NCBI RefSeq assembly: GCF_000429545.1
Contig: NZ_AUCB01000043.1
Location: 1-32,353 of the forward strand
DNA: 32,353 bases
Direction: 5' to 3'
Source of the DNA: Arenibacter certesii DSM 19833
Lineage (GTDB): Bacteria > Bacteroidota > Bacteroidia > Flavobacteriales > Flavobacteriaceae
The position numbers and the translations under genes were made by a program. The first letter of the stretch is position 1; the number at the start of each line of letters is the position of its first letter. The notes under the pieces are model-generated. The model was not told the DNA's origin. It did not search any database and saw nothing but the letters and a program-made list of their open reading frames with translations. Shown in pieces: positions 18,421 through 26,304 of this stretch.

Positions 18421-19302
18421 ATGAGATCACTTCCGTCACTATTTTTGATCATATTCGGAGCAATCTTTCTCTCCCATGGCCAGGAAAAATTATTATTTTT
18501 TCAAACTGATTGGGGTAACCAAATCTCAATAGACGAATTTTGTGAGCGTGCAAAGTCATCAGGCTATGATGGTATAGAGACTTGGTTTCCATGGGACGTT
18601 AAAAAGCAAGAGGAGTTAAAGTCTGCTTTGAAGAAACATGATTTATTGGTAATTTTTCTTCATGGAACAAACAAGGGGCTACCGTTTAAGCAAGGTTTGA
18701 AAAAATTTAAAGAAGAATTAAATACCATTTTGGAATGGAAGACCATTTTGGTCAATTGTCATACTGCAAGTGATTTTTATTCAAAAAAACAGAATAGCGA
18801 TATTATTAACGCGGCGAATCGCTTAAGTGTTGAACATAACGTTCCGGTCTATCATGAGACGCATAGGGGACGGTTTAGTTATAGTTTGCCAGAGACAAAT
18901 CTATATCTATCCTCCATACCAGAATTAAAACTTACCTTGGATATCAGCCATTGGATGGTAGTTCATGAGTCCCTATTAGAAGGGAAGGATCATTTACTCA
19001 AGACCGTGAAGAATAGATCTAACCATATCCATGCTAGTGTTGGCCACGCGGAAGGCCCCCAAGTTAATGATCCCAAAGCTCCAGAATGGGAACGGGCAAT
19101 GGAAAGGCATTTGGAAATATGGGAGGAGGTAATTAAAAAGGGATGGGAGAAGCATCAAGGTGTGTTTACGGTAACGACTGAGTTTGGCCCTGCAGATTAT
19201 ATGCCTACCCTGCCGTATACAAAAGCTCCTTTATCGGATCAATGGCGGGCCAATGTTTTTATTATGGAAAGTTTAAAAGAACGATTAAAACTTAACAAAT
19301 AG
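18421..19302 (+). CDS. Exported TIM-barrel sugar isomerase/epimerase-like protein (AP endonuclease 2 fold)
   Basis: This is a 293-residue protein with the xylose isomerase-like TIM barrel. A signal peptide (LPSLFLIIFGAIFLSHGQ) shows that it is secreted, unlike most members of this fold. Typical divalent metal ligands are visible in order: E146 in YHETHRGR, D174 and H177 in LTLDISHW, H204 in NHIHASVGH and E254 in VTTEFGP. Early barrel strands are IDEFCERAKSSGYDGIETWF. Members of this fold isomerise or epimerise keto- and aldo-sugars or open sugar rings. The gene sits 32 bases after the DUF1501 gene and 7 bases before the cytochrome/LRR gene, so it is part of the same operon. The exact substrate is unknown. 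Confidence 0.87.
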   Translation: MRSLPSLFLIIFGAIFLSHGQEKLLFFQTDWGNQISIDEFCERAKSSGYDGIETWFPWDVKKQEELKSALKKHDLLVIFLHGTNKGLPFKQGLKKFKEELNTILEWKTILVNCHTASDFYSKKQNSDIINAANRLSVEHNVPVYHETHRGRFSYSLPETNLYLSSIPELKLTLDISHWMVVHESLLEGKDHLLKTVKNRSNHIHASVGHAEGPQVNDPKAPEWERAMERHLEIWEEVIKKGWEKHQGVFTVTTEFGPADYMPTLPYTKAPLSDQWRANVFIMESLKERLKLNK

Positions 19303-19309
19303 TACATAA

Positions 19310-20701
19310 ATGGAGGTTATTCAGCAACTATTGGGGCGCTTGCATCCCATTGTAGTCCACTTGCCCATCGGTTTTATAGTTACAGGGCTTTTGCTTCAAT
19401 GGTTTGACCGAAAAAATAATGAATGGGGCAAAATCATCGCCATAATATTTCAGTGGGGATTTATATCGGCAGCTTTAGCCTGTATAAGTGGTTATTTATT
19501 ATACATCGGAGAAGGGTATTCCTTTGATACGGTAAAGTTTCATTTATGGCTAGGGGTAGCCACTGCCGTTTTTTCCTTACTGATGTTCTTGCGACTAGTA
19601 AATCCCTCGAAAGTCGATTTCTTAAAACGATTACCAGTAGTGTTAATATCATTTTCTTTATTTTTTATAATATCAATAACCGGACATTTAGGTGGTAATA
19701 TTACTCATGGTTCCGATTACTTGATAGAGCCTTTACCAACCAGTATAAAATCCTTTTTGGGGATAGGGCCAGAAAATCATGAAATTCCAATTCTTGATGA
19801 AAAGAATTGGGAAGATGCTGTTCTCTATGCAGATCTTGTACAACCTATATTGAATACTAAATGTGTTAGCTGTCACAATTCAAAAAAAGACAGAGGCGAT
19901 TTGCAATTACACGAAGGACAGGGAATCCTTAACGGTGGCGAAAACGGTCTGGTAATAGAGGCCAATGATCCCGAAAACAGTTCTTTGTACGCTAGGCTGG
20001 TATTACCACTAGATCATGATGACCATATGCCTCCTAAAGATAAGACACAACTATCCAAAGATGAGATAAATATTATAAAAATTTGGATTGCCAATAGCAA
20101 CTCGTTTGATAAAAAAATTGGAGAACTTGGATTAAAAAAGGAATTATTTACCGCTTTTTTCCAAAAAACTAATGAGAGTATTTATCCTGAAATAGAAGTT
20201 GCTTCGGCATCAATAGATAGTATAGAAGTATTAAAGGCCAGAGGACTCCATGTTGAACCATTAAGTGACGGGAATAATTTCCTCAAAGTTTCCTGTATAA
20301 ATAGTCCAAAATTTAGTGATAATGATGTTAGGTTGCTCTCACCAATATTTGATCAAACGGTACATTTAGATCTAGGCAAAACGGAGATCACAGATGAAGT
20401 TTTTGAACTTCTTTCGCAATTTTCAAACCTGACAGTTCTCAAACTAAACAATACAACAATAACGGGAAAAAATATTGAAAAGCTTAAAGGTCTTGAGCAC
20501 TTAAAAATTTTAAACTTGACCCATACGAATTTTGATGAAGAGCAATTTTCCATCCTATCGAGCTTAGATCAATTGCAGACGGTTTATATGTATAACACAT
20601 CCATATCAAAAAACGCTAAAGACAAAATCATAGGAACAACAGAGTATAACTTTGGGGGATATGAACTTCCAATTAGTGCTACTGATTCTATAGTATATTA
20701 A
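19310..20701 (+). CDS. Four-helix membrane module fused to PSCyt1 cytochrome and leucine-rich repeats
   Basis: This is a 463-residue fusion protein. Residues 1-135 form a four-helix membrane module that resembles DUF2231, starting with LHPIVVHLPIGFIV. Histidines occur at 12, 17, 78, 126 and 133, at or near helix ends. A PSCyt1 c-type cytochrome domain follows at about 170-265, with the heme motif CVSCH at 185-189 and a likely methionine ligand at M240 (DHMPPKDK). The last part (about 320-445) consists of short leucine-rich repeats (LDLGKTEITDEVFELLSQF, LTVLKLNNTTITG, LKILNLTHTNFDEEQF). The domain order suggests a membrane-anchored electron carrier facing the periplasm. It is 7 bases from the TIM-barrel gene and likely ends the operon that starts with the DUF1553 gene; a 182-base gap follows. 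Confidence 0.88.
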   Translation: MEVIQQLLGRLHPIVVHLPIGFIVTGLLLQWFDRKNNEWGKIIAIIFQWGFISAALACISGYLLYIGEGYSFDTVKFHLWLGVATAVFSLLMFLRLVNPSKVDFLKRLPVVLISFSLFFIISITGHLGGNITHGSDYLIEPLPTSIKSFLGIGPENHEIPILDEKNWEDAVLYADLVQPILNTKCVSCHNSKKDRGDLQLHEGQGILNGGENGLVIEANDPENSSLYARLVLPLDHDDHMPPKDKTQLSKDEINIIKIWIANSNSFDKKIGELGLKKELFTAFFQKTNESIYPEIEVASASIDSIEVLKARGLHVEPLSDGNNFLKVSCINSPKFSDNDVRLLSPIFDQTVHLDLGKTEITDEVFELLSQFSNLTVLKLNNTTITGKNIEKLKGLEHLKILNLTHTNFDEEQFSILSSLDQLQTVYMYNTSISKNAKDKIIGTTEYNFGGYELPISATDSIVY

Positions 20702-20830
20702 AATTGGATTCTTTTATAATTTTATTTTGTGAGGTATTAGGGGTTTTGGAATTCAAAACAGGAAAAATTTAGTTGTGAAAATTTAAATTGGTTAAGACAT
20801 TTTAAAGAAGAGTGATAATACGGAAAGGGA

Positions 20831-20838
20831 TACATTTG
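20831..20838 (+). promoter_or_regulatory. Candidate Bacteroidetes -7 promoter element for the symporter unit
   Basis: TACATTTG matches the TAnnTTTG consensus and lies 45 bases before the symporter start, within the only sizeable gap (182 bases) between the cytochrome cluster and the transporter. No clear TTTG box is seen 19-21 bases upstream, so this is tentative. Confidence 0.25.
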
Positions 20839-20883
20839 AGTTCTTTTTGTAAAAGAGTCCTAAAGTTTTAATAAGGTTGGTTA

Positions 20884-22443
20884 ATGACTCTATCTGAATT
20901 AGATTTTTATGTTTTTATCGGATATTTTTCATTTGTTCTAATAATTGGCTTTGGAATAACCTTCTTTATTAAAAAAAAGCAATCATCGAAAGATTATTTT
21001 TTTGCTGGAAACAGTTTGCCTTGGTGGGTCATTGGATCGTCTATTATCGCGGCTAATATTTCTGCAGAACAGTTTATTGGAATGACAGGATCAGGTTATG
21101 TTGTGGGATTGGGGATTGCGGCATATGAATGGTTAGGGGCGATAGGCTTACTGTTAGTTGCGAAATATTTTTTACCAATTTATTTACAGAATGGAATTTA
21201 TACAATGCCAGGATTCTTGGAAAAACGTTATGATTCTAGGCTAAGAAGTTGTTTAGCTGTTTTTTGGTTATTGGTATATTGGTTTGTAAATTTATCTTCC
21301 GTCCTTTATTTAGGTGCTTTGGTACTAAAGGGATTCTTGGGATTAAGCTTTTTACATTGGATTTTAATTTTAGCAGTTTTATCGGGTCTCTATTCCGTAG
21401 TTGGCGGATTAAAAGCAGTGGCTTATACCGATGTTGTACAAGTTATCTTTTTGATATTAGGAGGTTTAACAACTACTTATTTCGTTTTACAGGCAATAAG
21501 TAACTCTAATGATATTTTTCTTGGACTAGAATTGCTAATTGAAAAAACTCCAGAGAAATTTGATCTAATTCTTGATAAATCTAACCCAAATTATAAATAT
21601 CTACCTGGTTTTAGTGTGATCCTTGGAGGGTTATGGGTCGCTAATATTGCTTATTTTGGTTGTAACCAATATATTATACAACGGTCGCTAGCTGCCAAAA
21701 ATATTAGAGAAGCACAACATGGGATGGCTTTTGCTGCTTTTTTAAAAATATTTATACCTCTCATAGTGGTTTTACCAGGTATAGCTGCATTTGCTCTGAA
21801 TGCAGAAATAGGAAAACCAGATGAGGCTTATCCCTGGTTATTGAGCAACTATGTTCCTTCGGGATTTAAAGGCCTGGCTTTTGCAGCGCTTGTAGCAGCT
21901 ATTGTATCTTCTCTTAGCTCCATGGTAACAAGTGCATCGACCATATTTACTTTCGATATTTTTCAACCGATTTTTAATAGTGAAATCAGTGATAGTAAAT
22001 TGGTAGTTACGGGTCGGATTATAGGTGTAATCTCACTAGTTATTGCTGTCATAGTTGCGCCTATGTTGACTACCCTTGATCAGGCTTTCCAATATATTCA
22101 AGATTTTACAGGAATGGTAACGCCTGGTATTGTAGTAGTGTTTTTATTTGGATTATTTTGGAAAAAGGCGAATGCTACTGCCGCTTTATGGACGATTATT
22201 TTGACCATACCAGTATCTATTACCTTAGATCTGCTAATCAATGAGTTGCCTTTTTTAGATCGGATGGGTTTTGCTTTTTTAACTCTTTCATTCATCTTAA
22301 TCTGTATCTCAATTTTACATAAAGAGGATTGTAATGATTTAATAAAAATTGACCGAGGAATGTATAAGACGAGCCTCTTATTTAATGTTTCAGTCTTGTT
22401 TATAAGTGGTGTTCTTGGTGTGATTTACTATAATTTTTGGTAA
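20884..22443 (+). CDS. Sodium/solute symporter (SSS family, SGLT-like)
   Basis: This is a 519-residue inner membrane transporter that uses the sodium gradient to import a sugar or other small solute. About 13-14 hydrophobic helices are spread over the whole length. The SSS signatures are clear: SKDYFFAGNSLPWWVIGSS followed by IIAANISAEQFIGMTGSGY in the first helices, YSVVGGLKAVAYTDVVQVI in the middle, then GCNQYIIQRSLAAKNIREAQ, and LAFAALVAAIVSSLSSMVTS for the sodium-site helix 8. It ends with a short cytoplasmic tail and a last helix (LLFNVSVLFISGVLGVIYYN). The RraA-like gene follows after 18 bases, so uptake and first steps of catabolism are probably co-expressed. Confidence 0.93.
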   Translation: MTLSELDFYVFIGYFSFVLIIGFGITFFIKKKQSSKDYFFAGNSLPWWVIGSSIIAANISAEQFIGMTGSGYVVGLGIAAYEWLGAIGLLLVAKYFLPIYLQNGIYTMPGFLEKRYDSRLRSCLAVFWLLVYWFVNLSSVLYLGALVLKGFLGLSFLHWILILAVLSGLYSVVGGLKAVAYTDVVQVIFLILGGLTTTYFVLQAISNSNDIFLGLELLIEKTPEKFDLILDKSNPNYKYLPGFSVILGGLWVANIAYFGCNQYIIQRSLAAKNIREAQHGMAFAAFLKIFIPLIVVLPGIAAFALNAEIGKPDEAYPWLLSNYVPSGFKGLAFAALVAAIVSSLSSMVTSASTIFTFDIFQPIFNSEISDSKLVVTGRIIGVISLVIAVIVAPMLTTLDQAFQYIQDFTGMVTPGIVVVFLFGLFWKKANATAALWTIILTIPVSITLDLLINELPFLDRMGFAFLTLSFILICISILHKEDCNDLIKIDRGMYKTSLLFNVSVLFISGVLGVIYYNFW

Positions 22444-22461
22444 TCTTTCAAACAAATACAT

Positions 22462-23157
22462 ATGAAGAAATTTTGGAAAAACGACGAGGACTTATTTAAA
22501 CATGCAAGGAAGGAACTTTTCACCGCAGTCATTGGCGACGCTATGGATAAAATGAAATTGTTCCATCAATTTTTACCTCCAAGAATACAGCCGCTTAAAA
22601 ATGACATGTTTTTGATAGGCAGGGCAATGCCAGTTTTGGAAGCAGATACATTTGAAGAATTAAGTATAGGGGGGCAAAATAAATTAATGGCTAAACCCTT
22701 TGGGCTAATGTTGGAAGCTTTGGACGATTTAAAAAAGAATGAAGTTTATATTTGTACGGGATCTTCTCCTAGATATGCCTTAATAGGGGAACTAATGATG
22801 ACTAGAGCAATGAAGCTGGGTGCTGCAGGAGCCGTTGCCAACGGATATTCCAGAGATACTTTTGGTCTATTGGATTTAGGGTTTCCTGTATTCTCTTATG
22901 GTAATTATGCTCAAGATCAGGGACCTCGTGGCAAAGTCATAGACTTTAGAGTTCCTATAGAAATCGAGGGCGTTCGTATTAGCCCAGGCGATATTATAGT
23001 AGGGGATGTAGATGGTGTATGTGTAGTGCCAAAGGTCTTTGAAGATAAGATTTTTCTTAGGGCTTTTGAAAAGGCCAGAGAAGAAAAAACAGTATTAAAA
23101 GCTATTCAAGATGGAATGAGCGCTGTAGAGGCGTGGGAGAAATACCAAATTATGTAA
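22462..23157 (+). CDS. RraA-family protein (aldolase/decarboxylase-like)
   Basis: This is a 231-residue cytoplasmic protein of the RraA fold, which includes 4-hydroxy-4-methyl-2-oxoglutarate aldolase, oxaloacetate decarboxylase and the RNase E regulator RraA. The active-site region is clear: ALIGELMMTRAMKLGAAGAV followed by NGYSRD, with R131 (substrate carboxylate) and D132 (metal). The preceding position, usually Asp in the DGxxRD motif, is Asn (N127). The end of the fold, GDIIVGDVDGVCVVP, is also typical. In the setting of a symporter, an enolase-superfamily dehydratase and an SDR, cleavage or decarboxylation of a 2-keto acid is more likely than an RNase-regulatory role. The substrate is unknown. 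Confidence 0.88.
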   Translation: MKKFWKNDEDLFKHARKELFTAVIGDAMDKMKLFHQFLPPRIQPLKNDMFLIGRAMPVLEADTFEELSIGGQNKLMAKPFGLMLEALDDLKKNEVYICTGSSPRYALIGELMMTRAMKLGAAGAVANGYSRDTFGLLDLGFPVFSYGNYAQDQGPRGKVIDFRVPIEIEGVRISPGDIIVGDVDGVCVVPKVFEDKIFLRAFEKAREEKTVLKAIQDGMSAVEAWEKYQIM

Positions 23158-23176
23158 ATTATTTACTGCAACATAA

Positions 23177-23206
23177 TCAAAATCGTTTCAGTTATGATTT
23201 TTTTAT
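23177..23206 (+). terminator. Possible weak terminator after the RraA-like gene
   Basis: A short stem (CAAAATC around 23178-23184 with GATTTTT around 23197-23203) runs into a T-rich stretch 20 bases after the RraA-like stop. The stem is only about six pairs, so it may reduce rather than stop read-through. Confidence 0.25.
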
Positions 23207-23236
23207 ATTAATAATTCAATAAAGCATATTTCTATT

Positions 23237-26188
23237 ATGATTTTTAAAAATTATACATCATATATAATGCACAAGTCAACTCTTTGTGTGGTGATTTTTT
23301 TAATAATATTTTCCCAAAATATAGTGTCTCAAGAAAATACTGATAACATACTAAGGGATGCGGGGATTGAAGTCCCTAGGTTGTCACCTATGCCAGAAGA
23401 GGTGCAGGGAATAAAAAATCCAATAATTTCACTTAACGGAACTTGGGAGGTTACTATTGATGATAAAAAGACTATGCCCGTTGAAGTTCCTGGTGAACTG
23501 TTAATGCAGGGCTATGAATTAAATTCAGGAGAAACGGCCGTTTATCAAACTAATATAGTTATCCCGAAGGAATGGATCAATAAACGAATTTTTATCAGAT
23601 TCGATGCGGTTAGTTCGTACGCACAGGTAAAAGTAAACGGGAAGCCTGTGGTTGAACATGAAGGTGGTTTTGTGCCATTTGAGGCGGAAATAACAAATCA
23701 GATTAAACCCGACGAAAACATATTGCAAGTTGCCGTTCAGGCGCATACAATAAGTGATATATTAGGTTGCACCTCACAATATGCCGCCCATACAGTAGCA
23801 GGTATATTACGAAAGGTAAGGTTATTTGTTCTTCCCGAGTCTAATATTGCAGATATGACTGTTAATACTGTATTTGATAAAAAATTTCATAATGCTAAAT
23901 TGAATATTGAAACGAGTGTTGTCGCCTTAACAAGCCATGCCTCTCAGATTCAAGTACGCTACACCTTACTGGATTCTAATGGAAAAAAACAGGCTTACGA
24001 AATATCTCCTGTAAGGATGGGAAATAAAGGTAAAAAGAATTTATCTTCCATTGTTTCTATTGATGTTAATAAACCAAATCATTGGACTCCAGAGGGGCCA
24101 TATTTGTACCGATTGCAAACCGAACTTGTCAAAAATGGAAAGTCTCTGCAGAAAAATATTCAAAATATTGGCTTTAGACAAATCGACATTAATAATGGTG
24201 AGGTTTTTGTAAATGGAAAGCCAATTAAACTACACGGCGTAAATCGTCATGCGATTCATCCGCTTTCTGGTAGGTCCTTGACTCCTGAATTAGAACGATT
24301 AGATGCGAAACTTTTTAAGGAAGCAAATTGTAATTTCATTAGAACTTCACACTATCCTCCATCAGAGGAGTTTTTAGAAGCTGCTGATGAATTGGGTTTA
24401 TTTGTGGAGAGTGAAGCATCTCTTACTTGGATAGAGCATCATGCTTCTCCTATTTGGGGCCTCTGGGATTATAAGGATCCAAAATTTTTGCCTTATATGT
24501 TAATGGCGAATATCGAAAATATCCAGGCCAATAAAAAACACCCATCAGTCATTATTTGGTCCATTGCAAACGAATCACGTTGGAGTCCTCTTTGGGATAA
24601 GGTAAAACAGGTCGTTAAGCAAATGGATCCGAGTAGACCAAATGCTTTCCATGATCAATGTTGGGGTGGTTTTAATAATGCTGGGAGTACTGCTGATATT
24701 GCAAATTATCATTACCCTGGTATAAATGGCCCTATGGCTACTGATACAATGAGCAGACCAACTTTATTTGGGGAATATGCTCATTTATCTACTTATAATA
24801 GAAGGGAGCTTTTAACGGATCCTGGAGTACGTGACGCATATAATCAACCATTGGTTTCATTTTACGATTCTATTTATAACCATCGTAATAATTTAGGTGG
24901 TGCAATTTGGAGTGGTATAGATGATACTTTTCATTTGCCTGATGGAAGAATAGTTGGTTATGGACCGTGGGGGCCCATAGATGGATGGAGACGACCTAAA
25001 CCAGAGTATTTTGGAATGAAAAAAGCCTACTCGCCTATAAAGATAAAGAGTAGTAGCTTGAATAAGGGAAGATTACAGTTTGTAATTGAAAATCGTTATG
25101 ATTTCACCTCTTTAAAAGACATAAAAATAATAGCCGAAGTAAATGGTAAGGAGTATAATTTGGAAAGTAAGATCCCACCTAGGCAACAGGGTGTACTAAC
25201 CATACCTACAAAAACAAAAGTTAAAACCTTAAAACTGAAATTTTTTGACCCCTTAGGCTTTATAGCTGAAGAGGAGTTTTATAACTTTAATGAAGAACCT
25301 GCATTGCCTACTAAAAAGGACCGATCCCTTTCCTACATAGAAAACGGAAATTCCTATTTAATTCGTCAAGGGGAAATTTCGTACAGGATAGACAAGTTGA
25401 CCGGGACTATAAATTCCGTCGATAAAAACAATACCTCAATACTTATGAAGGGTCCATTATTCTCCATAGTCCCCATGAACCGTGAGGATGGAGGAAAGAA
25501 TAACATTGCTGGGGAAACCTATCAGCGCAATATTCAACCCTTGCAAAATTTCCCTTGGTACGTTAAATATGCTGCAAATATTACTATCAATGAAGCCCCT
25601 GATTTCATTTCAATGAATGTTGATATTTCATTTAAAGAAGGAAAGGGAAATATGAAATATAATTTTTATTCCGATGGTAGATTGGAAGTTCTATATAATA
25701 TTACCGAAATAAACAAGGAAGTTTCGCCTTATCAATATGGAACTGTAATGGTACTTCCCAAATCCTTTGATCAGTTAACGTGGAAGAGAGAAGGTGATTT
25801 TAGTTTATATCCAGATGATCATATAGGAAGGAATAATGGATCTGCAAAATTAAATGCCATTCAAACATCGGGAGTGGAGCTTTGGAGGAAACAACCACTC
25901 AGTTTATGGAAAGACGATGCAAATGAAATGGGTAGTAATGATTTTAGATCTACCAAGCGAAATATTTTAAGCGCATCATTGTCCAATAATAGTGGGACTA
26001 AAGTAACCGTTTTATCCAATGGTAAACAAGCCTCCAGGACATGGCTACAAGAGGAGTATATACATTGGCTTATTGCAGATTACTCCAATAATGGTTCCGA
26101 GCCATTTTATGCTACACCTCATAATGAAGGTAGGATATCTATTAAAGATGATCATTTGACTGGTGGAGTTACGCTAATTTTCGAATAA
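23237..26188 (+). CDS. Glycoside hydrolase family 2, secreted
   Basis: This is a 983-residue GH2 retaining exo-glycosidase (beta-galactosidase, beta-glucuronidase or beta-mannosidase type). A better start may be the ATG at 23270, which gives a clean signal peptide (MHKSTLCVVIFLIIFSQ). The sugar-binding jelly-roll domain (about 45-195) begins with SLNGTWEV, an Ig-like domain follows, and the TIM barrel starts near KPIKLHGVNRHAIHP. The acid/base Glu is E446 in IIWSIANESRW and the nucleophile is E513 in TLFGEYAHL. The C-terminal 370 residues hold further beta-domains, including one like the beta-galactosidase small chain (WKREGDFSLYPDDHIGRN). It is a clear paralogue of the GH2 at 28328. The sequence does not fix the sugar specificity. 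Confidence 0.93.
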   Translation: MIFKNYTSYIMHKSTLCVVIFLIIFSQNIVSQENTDNILRDAGIEVPRLSPMPEEVQGIKNPIISLNGTWEVTIDDKKTMPVEVPGELLMQGYELNSGETAVYQTNIVIPKEWINKRIFIRFDAVSSYAQVKVNGKPVVEHEGGFVPFEAEITNQIKPDENILQVAVQAHTISDILGCTSQYAAHTVAGILRKVRLFVLPESNIADMTVNTVFDKKFHNAKLNIETSVVALTSHASQIQVRYTLLDSNGKKQAYEISPVRMGNKGKKNLSSIVSIDVNKPNHWTPEGPYLYRLQTELVKNGKSLQKNIQNIGFRQIDINNGEVFVNGKPIKLHGVNRHAIHPLSGRSLTPELERLDAKLFKEANCNFIRTSHYPPSEEFLEAADELGLFVESEASLTWIEHHASPIWGLWDYKDPKFLPYMLMANIENIQANKKHPSVIIWSIANESRWSPLWDKVKQVVKQMDPSRPNAFHDQCWGGFNNAGSTADIANYHYPGINGPMATDTMSRPTLFGEYAHLSTYNRRELLTDPGVRDAYNQPLVSFYDSIYNHRNNLGGAIWSGIDDTFHLPDGRIVGYGPWGPIDGWRRPKPEYFGMKKAYSPIKIKSSSLNKGRLQFVIENRYDFTSLKDIKIIAEVNGKEYNLESKIPPRQQGVLTIPTKTKVKTLKLKFFDPLGFIAEEEFYNFNEEPALPTKKDRSLSYIENGNSYLIRQGEISYRIDKLTGTINSVDKNNTSILMKGPLFSIVPMNREDGGKNNIAGETYQRNIQPLQNFPWYVKYAANITINEAPDFISMNVDISFKEGKGNMKYNFYSDGRLEVLYNITEINKEVSPYQYGTVMVLPKSFDQLTWKREGDFSLYPDDHIGRNNGSAKLNAIQTSGVELWRKQPLSLWKDDANEMGSNDFRSTKRNILSASLSNNSGTKVTVLSNGKQASRTWLQEEYIHWLIADYSNNGSEPFYATPHNEGRISIKDDHLTGGVTLIFE

Positions 26189-26304
26189 GAAATGTATAGA
26201 ATATTCAAAGCTTATATTTCAAAATAGAGTTGTTTTAAAGTATCTTTTGAAGGGGCTGTTTTCCTTAATAGGGTATAATATAAATTAATTATAAAACAAG
26301 AAAA

